A stretch of DNA of 64,000 nucleotides from Pedobacter sp. D749. Lineage in GTDB: Bacteria; Bacteroidota; Bacteroidia; Sphingobacteriales; Sphingobacteriaceae. The position numbers and the translations under genes were made by a program. The DNA lies in the NCBI RefSeq assembly GCF_019317285.1, contig NZ_CP079218.1, positions 4,340,001 through 4,404,000 on the forward strand, read 5' to 3'. Under the pieces are notes generated by a model. That model saw only the letters and a program-made list of their open reading frames with translations, was not told where the DNA came from and made no database searches. This document shows positions 17,035-25,135 of the stretch, one piece after another; position 1 is the first letter of the stretch, and each line of letters starts with the position of its first letter.

Positions 17035-17849
17035 TGGATAATTAATTTTAAAGGTTCGAAAAAGTGGTTTAACGGCCCATTACCTTCACCTGTTTTTACT
17101 TCACTACCAGTTTGTAAGGCCTGGCTGATGTAGTTTTTTGCATTTTTAATTGCGGATAATAAATTGTTGCCCTTCGCCATTTCGGCAGCTATAGCTGAAG
17201 AAAGTGTGCAACCCGTTCCGTGTAGATTTTTAGAAGCAATAAAAGCACTTTCCAATACAATAGGTGCATCTTTTCCATAAATAAAAACATCATAAATCAC
17301 TGGCCCTGTTAAATGTCCTCCTTTAATCAGCACAGCATTTGCTCCTTTTTCGATGATTTTCTCCCCTGCCGCAATCATATCATCGAGGTTATTGATTTCT
17401 TGTCCCGAAAGGATTATGGCCTCATCTATATTTGGTGTAACCAAACTAACGATGGGGAATAATTTTTCTACCAATTGGTTAACGGTATCAGGTTCGATTA
17501 AGCGGTGACCGCTGGTAGCGACCATTACCGGATCTAAAATAACAGGAACAGATTGATTGTAAGCTTTTAGTTCTTTTTCAATCACCTGTACCACTTCGGC
17601 ACGGTTAATCATCCCAATTTTAATGGCCACTGGCACTATATCATCCAATACAGCCTGTAACTGATCTTTAATCATTTCCGCGGGAATACCATGTACTGAA
17701 CGCACCCCTAGCGTATTCTGTGCAGTTACCGCCGTAATTACCGATGTACCAAAACAGCCCAGGGCCGAAAAGGTCTTCAAATCGGCCTGAATACCAGCCC
17801 CGCCCCCACTATCTGAGCCGGCTATTGTTAATACATGAATATAATTCAT
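17031..17849 (-). CDS. thiD: Hydroxymethylpyrimidine/phosphomethylpyrimidine kinase ThiD
   Basis: 272 residues from the ATG at 17849; the frame extends 9 codons further but the family motif starts right after this Met. It phosphorylates HMP twice to HMP-PP, the pyrimidine half of thiamine. Seen: TIAGSDSGGGAGIQADLKTF near the N terminus, VMVATSGHRLI, and the ATP-site LKGGHLTGP and HGTGCTLSSAIAA. First gene of a two-gene operon with tenA; thiC, thiE and thiS are not nearby, so this unit suits pyrimidine salvage. Confidence 0.96.
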   Translation of the reverse strand: MNYIHVLTIAGSDSGGGAGIQADLKTFSALGCFGTSVITAVTAQNTLGVRSVHGIPAEMIKDQLQAVLDDIVPVAIKIGMINRAEVVQVIEKELKAYNQSVPVILDPVMVATSGHRLIEPDTVNQLVEKLFPIVSLVTPNIDEAIILSGQEINNLDDMIAAGEKIIEKGANAVLIKGGHLTGPVIYDVFIYGKDAPIVLESAFIASKNLHGTGCTLSSAIAAEMAKGNNLLSAIKNAKNYISQALQTGSEVKTGEGNGPLNHFFEPLKLIIQ

Positions 17850-17930
17850 TGCTAAGACTTCATTTTTGTTGTACAACTTCAGGAGTCTTCAAATGCAGAG
17901 GCATTTTATGCAATTATTGCAGACAAACTA

Positions 17931-18086
17931 ATTTCCTACGCCGGCATGATCCGGATCAAGTTCATTTGAGATTGAAGGCTGGAGGGATTTAAGGCTAAAG
18001 GGCATTACCCTCTACCTTTTTACCTTCTACCTTTAACCTCAAAATGGGTATATTCTCAGCCAACTTATTTGAAGGCACCCCTAAAG
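17931..18086 (-). promoter_or_regulatory. TPP riboswitch (THI element) controlling thiD-tenA
   Basis: On the minus strand the 5' part is GGGGTGCC...GGCTGAGAATATACCC (18083-18046) and the 3' part is TGAACTTGATCCGGATCATGCCGGCGTAGGAA (about 17964-17933), both matching the thi-box consensus. It ends about 80 bases before the thiD start. Between the halves the P3 arm (TTTGAG/CTCAAA at its base) carries an unusual insertion of about 79 bases, 17965-18043. Binding of thiamine pyrophosphate should lower expression. No poly-T terminator follows, so control may be at translation (inference). Confidence 0.93.
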
Positions 18087-18203
18087 TTTTATTTTGTAGC
18101 GCAATATAGGGCTTAGTTTTTATTCTTTGTTTATAGAAATGAATTATATGCAAAGAGATGCCTACTTAACAGCGAAAGGCCTGGTAAAGTTGACAACAAA
18201 AAA

Positions 18204-18228
18204 AATCCCGATATAAATACCGGGATTA
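18204..18228 (-). terminator. Terminator of lpd
   Basis: Stem AATCCCG / CGGGATT with a 10-base loop, followed on the minus strand by TTTTTTTG, 60 bases past the lpd stop. A short TACTGAAACAAGTTCAGTA palindrome lies between, at about 18252-18270, and is repeated at 23641-23660. Confidence 0.75.
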
Positions 18229-18287
18229 ATAATATATGTTTACCAATCAGCTACTGAAACAAGTTCAGTATGATGGTTGGATAATAA

Positions 18288-19694
18288 TTAAATATGTATC
18301 GCTCTGTTATCAGTTGCCGCAAGTGCAGCTTCTTTTAAGGCTTCGGTATAAGTTGGGTGCGCATGGCAGGTACGTGCAATATCTTCTGCAGATGCGCGGA
18401 ACTCCATTGCAATAACAGCTTCAGCAATCATATCCGCAGCACGCGGGCCAATCATATGTACACCTAAAACCTCATCAGTTGAAGCATCAGCCAAAACTTT
18501 AATGAAACCATCAGTATCCATACTTGCTTTCGCACGTCCGCTGGCTTTGAAAGGGAAAGATCCTGCTTTATATTTAGTTCCTTTTTCTTTCAGTTGCTCT
18601 TCTGTTAAACCAACAGATGCAACTTCAGGCCAGGTATAAACAACCCCCGGAATTAAGTTATAGTTGATATGTGGTTTTTGTCCTGCGATGGTTTCTGCCA
18701 CATAAGTACCTTCATCTTCGGCTTTGTGCGCTAACATTGCACCGGTAATTACATCTCCAATGGCGTAAACACCATCAACCGAAGTCTCTAAATGCTCATT
18801 TACAGGGACTTTTTTTCCTCTTTCTTCTACTGTGATTCCTATTTTATCTAAACCCAAACCTTCGGTATATGCCGTACGGCCAACAGCCACGATGCAATAA
18901 TCCGCGTCGAAATTTACGGCTTCACCTTTCGCATTTTCTGCAGTAACCGTTACTGTTTTACCATTATTTGTAGCACCGGTAACTTTATGATTCATAAAGA
19001 ATTCCATGCCCAGGTTTTTCTTCAATACGCGTTGAAGTTCTTTACCTAAACTTGCATCCATTGTGGCAATGATGGATGGCAAAAACTCAATTACTGAAAC
19101 TTTTGTGCCTAAACGGGCGTAAACAGAACCTAACTCCAAACCAATAACACCGCCACCAATTACAACCATCGACTTTGGAACTTCTTTAATATTTAAAGCC
19201 TCTGTTGAAGTAATGATACGTTTTTTATCAACTGGCAAAAATGGCAAGGCTGTAGGCTTAGAACCCGTAGCAATGATTACATTTTTAGCGGTTAAGGTCT
19301 CCGTAGAACCATCAGCCTTCGTGATTAAAACTGTGTTTTTATCTACAAATGAACCAACGCCTTCATAAGAATCGATTTTATTTTTCTTGAACAAATAAGT
19401 AATACCGGCCGTATTTTGTGCAACAACATCGTCTTTACGGGCGATCATTTGTGGCATATTTACTTTAAGGCTTTTTAAATCGATACCGTGAGTAGTAAAT
19501 GTATGAGCAGCATTATGAAAATGCTCTGATGAATCTAACAAAGCTTTAGATGGGATACAACCAACGTTTAAGCAAGTACCTCCAAAAGTTTTATATTTTT
19601 CTACTACTGCAGTTTTTAAACCTAACTGAGCACAACGGATTGCGCCTACATAACCGCCCGGCCCTGAACCGATAACAACGACATCGTATTGCAT
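18288..19694 (-). CDS. lpdA: Dihydrolipoyl dehydrogenase
   Basis: 468 residues from the ATG at 19694; a longer frame would need a TTG. This is the E3 flavoprotein of 2-oxoacid dehydrogenase complexes, reoxidising dihydrolipoamide with NAD+. FAD-binding GSGPGGYVGA lies near residue 10, the redox disulfide is GGTCLNVGCIPSK (Cys41 and Cys46), the NAD site is VVIGGGVIGLELGSVYARLG, and the catalytic His-Glu pair is in HAHPTYTEAL. E1 and E2 genes are not adjacent. Confidence 0.96.
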   Translation of the reverse strand: MQYDVVVIGSGPGGYVGAIRCAQLGLKTAVVEKYKTFGGTCLNVGCIPSKALLDSSEHFHNAAHTFTTHGIDLKSLKVNMPQMIARKDDVVAQNTAGITYLFKKNKIDSYEGVGSFVDKNTVLITKADGSTETLTAKNVIIATGSKPTALPFLPVDKKRIITSTEALNIKEVPKSMVVIGGGVIGLELGSVYARLGTKVSVIEFLPSIIATMDASLGKELQRVLKKNLGMEFFMNHKVTGATNNGKTVTVTAENAKGEAVNFDADYCIVAVGRTAYTEGLGLDKIGITVEERGKKVPVNEHLETSVDGVYAIGDVITGAMLAHKAEDEGTYVAETIAGQKPHINYNLIPGVVYTWPEVASVGLTEEQLKEKGTKYKAGSFPFKASGRAKASMDTDGFIKVLADASTDEVLGVHMIGPRAADMIAEAVIAMEFRASAEDIARTCHAHPTYTEALKEAALAATDNRAIHI

Positions 19695-19948
19695 AATTTC
19701 TTGAGAATTTTGATTAGCCAAATGTAGGGAAAAAAGGCGGAAAGCTGAAAGTCGATTAGGCTATAGAAATTGCTTATTAGTCATTTGTTTATCAGTTATG
19801 GCTTATAACATTAGCTCATGGTTCAATATAAGGCTCAATAGGATATTCTTTAAAAGTTCAGAAGTCTATAGGCTGTCTAGCATAGACAAACATTTTACTT
19901 TAAAAGGATAAAATGTTTAATCTAACCCAATGAAACTAATACCCCCTC

Positions 19949-20305
19949 TTAAACCGATTGCCCAAAAGTGAGTAAATTGCAATCCGGATCGAGCATAGCA
20001 AATTCCTTTTGCCCCCATGGTTTTGTTTGCAAATGCCCATTCGGATGAATGCTTTGTTTAGTATCCAGCATCCATTTGTATAAACCCTCTATATCATCTG
20101 TACGGATATAAACCTGACCATAGTTTTCTTTCGGGTCAAGTGTTTCGAATAAAAAAAAGTGAATCTGAACATGATCTTTTTGCACCATGAGGTAATCCTT
20201 AAAATTGTCGACCCCAATATCTTTAAAGCCTAATTTATTCACATAAAAATCTCTGGTGATTTCTTTATCACGCATTGGAAGTTTCGGATTGATTTCTGTT
20301 AGCAT
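19949..20305 (-). CDS. VOC-family protein (glyoxalase/bleomycin-resistance fold)
   Basis: 118 residues, the size of a single vicinal-oxygen-chelate domain pair. Seen: EITRDFYVNKLGFKDIG (first beta-alpha unit), HVQIHFFLFE, YIRTDDIEGLYKWMLD and the end KEFAMLDPDCNLLTFGQ with the FxDPDGNxL-like motif. The family includes bleomycin-binding proteins and dioxygenases; proteins of this exact kind are mostly annotated as bleomycin resistance but may have no such role. It lies 62 bases after the Crp/Fnr gene on the same strand. Confidence 0.88.
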   Translation of the reverse strand: MLTEINPKLPMRDKEITRDFYVNKLGFKDIGVDNFKDYLMVQKDHVQIHFFLFETLDPKENYGQVYIRTDDIEGLYKWMLDTKQSIHPNGHLQTKPWGQKEFAMLDPDCNLLTFGQSV

Positions 20306-20367
20306 ATTTTTTTATTTCAAAAATGAGGAATTTCCTCAAAAGCAGCACTTGATCGAAATCATGAAAT

Positions 20368-20919
20368 TCAATAGTTCGCTCTAACCCTGCTTAGTGTTTC
20401 GGGAGTTATTTTGAGATAGGAAGCAATCATTTTAACCGGAAAAACCTGTACAATGAGCGGCTTTGCATTTTTTATATAATTATATTTTTGAACAGGGCTT
20501 AATGCATTATCAAAAAGGTAAGTCCGGTGATGAGCTTGATCAAAAACTCTACCCAGGCTTAAGAAAGACTGCGACCTGGCTATCAACTCGTGCAGGTTGA
20601 TTAAGCTCAATTCAATGACCTCCGCATCCTCAAAAGCTTTAATCGTAGTGCCTGATGGTATTTGTCCTATCAAACTCGGGTGATTAAACATCCATTCATT
20701 GGGTAAGTGAAGATCAATGATTTTCTCAGTTTCATAATCAGACAGAAATTGAACAAAAGATCCGGACAGGATGAAATAGACAGATTGGCAAATCTCACCC
20801 TGGCCCAATACCACATCGTTTTTCTTAACTATTTTTCGCAGGACTTTTTCTTCAAAAAGAAGCAAATCATGAGATGAAAATGTTCCGACACTGACTAAAA
20901 TCTCTTGGGCTGACAGCAT
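20368..20919 (-). CDS. Crp/Fnr-family transcriptional regulator
   Basis: 183 residues. The cyclic-nucleotide-binding-like beta roll fills about residues 15-110 (VVLGQGEICQSVYFILSGSFVQF). The C-terminal helix-turn-helix is short: PVKMIASYLKITPETLSRVR, the usual form in Bacteroidetes homologues. The glycine/arginine cAMP-contact cluster of true Crp is not conserved, so another or no ligand is likely. Located between the VOC gene and a DUF2306 gene on the same strand. Confidence 0.9.
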   Translation of the reverse strand: MLSAQEILVSVGTFSSHDLLLFEEKVLRKIVKKNDVVLGQGEICQSVYFILSGSFVQFLSDYETEKIIDLHLPNEWMFNHPSLIGQIPSGTTIKAFEDAEVIELSLINLHELIARSQSFLSLGRVFDQAHHRTYLFDNALSPVQKYNYIKNAKPLIVQVFPVKMIASYLKITPETLSRVRANY

Positions 20920-20956
20920 AAACTAAATTATTCAGAGGATGGAGTACCAAAACAAC

Positions 20957-21565
20957 TTATTGATGAGCGGTTTTTCTGATAATTAAATAACCAACAATCA
21001 AATTTGGAATCCAGCACAGCCAGGCAACCACCAGATAAGCTTTTGAAAAATCACCATAAATAATGGTCAAAATTGGTAGCCAGATTCTTAATGTTACCGC
21101 AGCAAAACAAGCGGCATAACTATAAATCATCATCTTTTGATGTTTTTCAACTTCTCCTTCTTTAATATGTAAATAAGCTTTTAAAGTAGTGTAAAACCAA
21201 ATGATACCTAAACAAATAAATCCAGCGGATGAAATCCATCCACCTGTTGCAAAAAAACCAATATAAATACCAGCTAATGCACTAAGCAGCACAGCAACCA
21301 CATAAACCTTACCCAGTTTTCGGTGTAATGCCATTCGCCTGTTTCGCATTTTCGAACTGAATTGTGTCCAACCGATTAATAAAGCTATTCCTCCAAAAAT
21401 GATATGCGTATAAAAACCAATGTTCCAGAAAGTATTGCTTAACAACTCAACCGTCTTTGAATTTAATAAGCCAAATTTTCTATCGATCAAAAAGTAAATC
21501 ATTGGATAGAGCCCAATTAGCAACGCGAAAGTTGCAAATAAAATCCATAATCCTTTTTTTACCAT
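20957..21565 (-). CDS. DUF2306-like membrane protein
   Basis: 202 residues with about six hydrophobic segments. The segment GGIALLIGWTQFSSKMRNRRMALHRKLGKVYV is typical of DUF2306 membrane proteins, with the conserved loop histidine in LHRKLG and a second in EKHQKMMIYSYAA. These histidines might bind a metal or heme, but no function is established. It is 37 bases upstream of the Crp/Fnr gene on the same strand, so co-transcription is likely. Confidence 0.82.
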   Translation of the reverse strand: MVKKGLWILFATFALLIGLYPMIYFLIDRKFGLLNSKTVELLSNTFWNIGFYTHIIFGGIALLIGWTQFSSKMRNRRMALHRKLGKVYVVAVLLSALAGIYIGFFATGGWISSAGFICLGIIWFYTTLKAYLHIKEGEVEKHQKMMIYSYAACFAAVTLRIWLPILTIIYGDFSKAYLVVAWLCWIPNLIVGYLIIRKTAHQ

Positions 21566-21609
21566 ATTAAGTTCTTTTGCTTTATGCTAAGCTAGTTAAT
21601 TTTCAAGAA

Positions 21610-22275
21610 CTAAATCAATTCCCTCTTCTGCATAAATTCTTTGGCATTTGCAAAACTGAGGAAAAGCTCATCAGCAATTTTTAGTTTTTGGTGTGCCTGT
21701 ACATTGTTCTGAATGGCGTAACAGGTTATGCCCGCTGCAAGAGCAGATTTTACTCCATTCACGGTATCTTCAAAAACGATGCATTCTTCTTTTTCTACAC
21801 CTAAGCGCTCTACACAAAGGTTGTAACTTTCGGGATCAGGTTTTGATTTGCTAACATCTGTTCTGGTAATAAACAAACTGAAATATTTAGCCAAACCATT
21901 TCGTTCAAAAACAGCTTCAACATCAATTTTCGGACTAGCCGTAACCACAGCAAGTGTAAGCCCTTTTTCATAGGCAAATTGAATAAATTCTAAGGCATAC
22001 GGCATTAATTCAATATCAGTCGTTCTAAAACCATCAAAAGTTATCTTTTCTCTTTTATTGATAAAGTCTTCTAACTCTTCTTTGATTTTATACCGGTCTA
22101 TAATCGTTTTTGCATTTTTCGGCAGCGGAATCCCCGCATAATTGCTTAACCAATCTTTAAATTCGATATTCACATTATAGGGACATAAAAATGTATTCCA
22201 ACAATCGAAATGAAATTTCTCCGAATCAATTAATGTACCATCTAAATCGAAAAGCAGGGCTTTTATTTTACGCAT
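21610..22275 (-). CDS. HAD hydrolase, beta-phosphoglucomutase-like
   Basis: 221 residues, subfamily IA HAD fold with a helical C1 cap. Motif I is LLFDLDGTLIDSE (nucleophile D10, acid D12), motif II is VVTASP, motif III lysine is in KSKPDPESY, and motif IV acids are in CIVFEDTVNGVKSA. Such enzymes dephosphorylate or isomerise small sugar phosphates; the substrate is not predictable here. Lies 24 bases downstream of the phytase-like esterase gene. Confidence 0.93.
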   Translation of the reverse strand: MRKIKALLFDLDGTLIDSEKFHFDCWNTFLCPYNVNIEFKDWLSNYAGIPLPKNAKTIIDRYKIKEELEDFINKREKITFDGFRTTDIELMPYALEFIQFAYEKGLTLAVVTASPKIDVEAVFERNGLAKYFSLFITRTDVSKSKPDPESYNLCVERLGVEKEECIVFEDTVNGVKSALAAGITCYAIQNNVQAHQKLKIADELFLSFANAKEFMQKRELI

Positions 22276-22299
22276 TATAAATTTTTAACTGAAATTAGT

Positions 22300-23505
22300 T
22301 TATGGGATGATCTCGAAAAGGAAAAACTGCTGCACCTGCGATTTTCCAAAATTATTATCTACACAAAATATTAAAGAATGGTGTCCGTTTGCAAGTTTTG
22401 GACCAAAAGTTACTCCTTCAAAATTATCGATGTGCCTGTTTAAGGTATCAAAATCGAAAAGTAGTTTTTTGCTAAGTGGTTTTGGTGGATTTTTAAGGAA
22501 AGATGCATTATCAATCTCATTTTCTGCATCATTCAAATCAACCAGGTAAAGTTTTAAAAAAGCATGGTCATCGTGCCCTTTTGCCCAGGCCCTTTCCATA
22601 ACCAAAAGTGTATGATTGTTAATGGCTAGTATTTCAGAAATCCCATTTACATTCCAATCGTTTTCAACAGTAGGTTTAACTGGCAATGCGCCCAGGTTAT
22701 AAGCATATTGGGCGATATTCTTTTTAGTTCCTACATCAAACTTTAAAATCCGGGTTAAGGCTTTATCATATTCAAAAGCAGCTTGAGGGCCATCCTGGTA
22801 AAGTGGCTCTTCTAAGCTGGCATATAATGTTTTGTACTGATCAGCATAAGTTAAGCCTTCAAACAATGCATTTTTTCGTGGGCCGCTCTCTGTTTTAGTA
22901 AAGTGAAAACCCTTAGGTATTGGAATGGTATCTAAAAATTTTCCGGTGGTAGAAATAAAAGTTAAACCGGGTTGAACAATGGTAGTATCACCGTTTTTAA
23001 ACAACCTCTCCCCTTCGCTGCTCCAGATCAATTGTTTGGTAACCGGATTATAACGGACGGATTCTCCATCTGGCTTTACACTTTTATCCGTGCCATATTT
23101 GGGATATTGTTTCCCGTTTTCCTGTAAGAGGTACGTAACTCCTGTAATTCTGATGGTATCGATTTTATTTTCTTTGAGATCAATCTGTGCAGTGTAAATC
23201 CTTGCCGGACTAAATTGCGACGGATCATCACTGATCAGATAATACTGGTTCTTTTTTGCATCATAATCAATCCCCGACAAACCACCAACAACCGTATTTT
23301 GGAAAATCGGATTTAAGGGCATAATGTATTCATCCAGAAACTTTATAGACGAAATACTGGTTTCATGTTGCTTAACCTCCACATGTTTGGCTATTGAGCA
23401 GGAGGAGAATACAACAGCAAAAAGGCCATAAAAAAAGATGAGTGGGCGTCTGGGTTTCAAATCGAAATGTTTAAGCCGTAAAAATATAGAATTTTGGCTA
23501 TTCAC
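22300..23505 (-). CDS. Lipoprotein with esterase-like activity of phytase domain
   Basis: Up to 401 residues. The frame opens with GTG at 23505; a TTG at 23460 would put the start right before a proper lipoprotein signal (KPRRPLIFFYGLFAVVFSSC), so the true start is uncertain. The domain begins with GGLSGIDYDAKKNQYYLISDDPS and continues with EGLTYADQ and NFEGVTFGP, the pattern of the esterase-like activity of phytase family, a beta-propeller. Probably anchored to the outer membrane or periplasmic side. Substrate unknown. Confidence 0.85.
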   Translation of the reverse strand: MNSQNSIFLRLKHFDLKPRRPLIFFYGLFAVVFSSCSIAKHVEVKQHETSISSIKFLDEYIMPLNPIFQNTVVGGLSGIDYDAKKNQYYLISDDPSQFSPARIYTAQIDLKENKIDTIRITGVTYLLQENGKQYPKYGTDKSVKPDGESVRYNPVTKQLIWSSEGERLFKNGDTTIVQPGLTFISTTGKFLDTIPIPKGFHFTKTESGPRKNALFEGLTYADQYKTLYASLEEPLYQDGPQAAFEYDKALTRILKFDVGTKKNIAQYAYNLGALPVKPTVENDWNVNGISEILAINNHTLLVMERAWAKGHDDHAFLKLYLVDLNDAENEIDNASFLKNPPKPLSKKLLFDFDTLNRHIDNFEGVTFGPKLANGHHSLIFCVDNNFGKSQVQQFFLFEIIP

Positions 23506-23686
23506 AATATTTCATACTGAATTTATTTCAATACGTGGCTTTTCACTCACTACGGGTCAGAGTCTTCTCGTAAGCAATTTTCCCCAATTAGAAACTCAGT
23601 GGCGTTGGATATTCCGATCTGACAAAAATTGAATTATAGATACTGAAACAAGTTCAGTATGACGTACAGCGAGAATTAAACGAAAC

Positions 23687-23710
23687 AGTCGGATGATATC
23701 ATCCGACTGC
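23687..23710. terminator. 24-bp perfect palindrome, terminator-like or protein site
   Basis: CAGTCGGATGAT / ATCATCCGACTG is a perfect 12+12 palindrome without loop. It sits in the 332-base gap between the DUF6515 gene and the esterase-like gene, both on the minus strand. No T-run follows on either strand, so it may be a binding site rather than a terminator. Confidence 0.45.
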
Positions 23711-23781
23711 ACATTTATATCCTGCAACCTTAATCATCTAACTCCTTAATGATAAAAACAAACTCATCATTTAGAAATAAA

Positions 23782-23816
23782 AAATGCTGATCCCATTTTA
23801 ATAATGACCAGCATTT
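23782..23816 (-). terminator. Terminator of the DUF6515 gene
   Basis: Stem AAATGCTG / CAGCATTT with a 19-base loop, followed on the minus strand by TTTTATTT; it is 22 bases past the DUF6515 stop. Confidence 0.65.
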
Positions 23817-23837
23817 AATTTATAATATTGAATAGTT

Positions 23838-24671
23838 CTAAAACAGCTTACCAATTACACGGTAAGTAATATTTGTTCCGTCAACTACTTCTTCGTAATA
23901 AACATCATCAGGTGAAACAAAATATTTTTCATTTTTAATTGTCACTTCTCTGCATCCTTCAGGCAACTGGTTAATAATATCACCAATGTTATGTGCATCA
24001 ACCGAACCTTCTGTCGTATTTAAAACGCCATCTTTTCCAGCCACGATATAAACTGTTTTACCATCGGCATTTTCTTTTTGGGTATAATAAACGCCTTTGT
24101 ATTCGTAATAATCAATCCCATTAATGGTTACCTGATTTGCTTCAGATGGTAAATTCGGAACTTCAGCACCAACCGGTGGAGTTACCACTTCGTATTGATC
24201 GTTATTTTGCTGATAGAACAATCCTCCGGAATAATAAAACTGTGTTGGGCCATACCAGAATGGATAATAGCCGTAAGGTAGTACACCAATCCGGACACCT
24301 AAAAACGGCCTGTAAAAGTTGTAATAACGGTAATATGGTCTATAATAAGGCCTTCCATAACCAAATCTGTAACCATAACCTGGCCTACCATATCCCGGAC
24401 GATAACCTGGCCGGTTATAAGCATAACCTGGTCTGCCAGAACGGATACCTGCAGAAAAGCTCCCTCTGCCTGGCACGCGCATAGCTGGCTGACGGGAAAA
24501 AGAGCCACCACCTCTTGACGAGCCAATTGAGCCCGATCTGCCTCCGCCGAAAGAGCCTCCTCCACCTCCGCTCCTGCTTGGCCGCTGCGCAGAAACACTT
24601 TCGATACTCAAGGTTGCGATCATCGCTGCTGCAGCGAAAACAACCAATCCTTTATTTAATAACCTGTTCAT
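23838..24671 (-). CDS. DUF6515-family secreted protein with Gly/Arg/Tyr-rich N-terminal region
   Basis: 277 residues with a signal peptide (residues 1-28, ending VSAQ). Residues 29-75 are Gly/Ser/Arg-rich, and 76-120 are repeated GRPGY/YRPGYG units rich in Arg, Pro, Gly and Tyr; the end of this part is a hydrophobic YPFWYGPTQFYYSGGLFYQ. The C-terminal half is a folded domain with the repeated phrase NGIDYYEYKGVYYTQ and NEKYFVSPDDVYYEE, typical of DUF6515. It is likely envelope-associated; the disordered region may bind cell-wall material. Function unknown. Confidence 0.85.
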   Translation of the reverse strand: MNRLLNKGLVVFAAAAMIATLSIESVSAQRPSRSGGGGGSFGGGRSGSIGSSRGGGSFSRQPAMRVPGRGSFSAGIRSGRPGYAYNRPGYRPGYGRPGYGYRFGYGRPYYRPYYRYYNFYRPFLGVRIGVLPYGYYPFWYGPTQFYYSGGLFYQQNNDQYEVVTPPVGAEVPNLPSEANQVTINGIDYYEYKGVYYTQKENADGKTVYIVAGKDGVLNTTEGSVDAHNIGDIINQLPEGCREVTIKNEKYFVSPDDVYYEEVVDGTNITYRVIGKLF

Positions 24672-24852
24672 TGTTTTGTGTTTATGTCGATTGTCTATAT
24701 GACGGTGAAAACTCCTAAAAGATTACCCCTTAACACTATTTAACTAAATTTTGATAAAGTGATGACGAAAACAGCTTTATAAATATCAGTAGTATGAAAT
24801 TTGCAAACGAAAAAACAAAATACCTTATCCATCCCACATTTTTGATTATTTA

Positions 24853-25051
24853 ACCACAAAGACACAAAGTTCTTTTTGCACAGCAGGCTTCTGACTTAGG
24901 TCTTCCGACTTTCGAACTATTCCATTATTCATCACACATCTTACATCGTTTACCGCTAAGACACAACGTTTTTTGCATACTTAGCTTCTGACCTCAGTCT
25001 TACGACTTTCGGACTACTCCCATTATCCATCACACATCTTCCATTATACAT
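24853..25051. repeat. Two tandem ~99-bp diverged direct repeats
   Basis: Unit 1 starts ACCACAAAGACACAAAGTTC (24853) and unit 2 ACCGCTAAGACACAACG (24952). Both contain GCTTCTGAC-T-GTCTT-CGACTTTCG and end CATTAT-CATCACACATCTT. The inner part, inverted, resembles 35583-35617 and 35660-35697. They fill the 464-base gap before the first CocE gene, which has no other feature. Confidence 0.7.
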
Positions 25052-25135
25052 CTTTAACAAACCTTTTACGAGCTATTTTTTCTTATCAATCGTTAATCAC
25101 CTATATTTAAATTTTATTCCTAAAAACCAGCTTAA

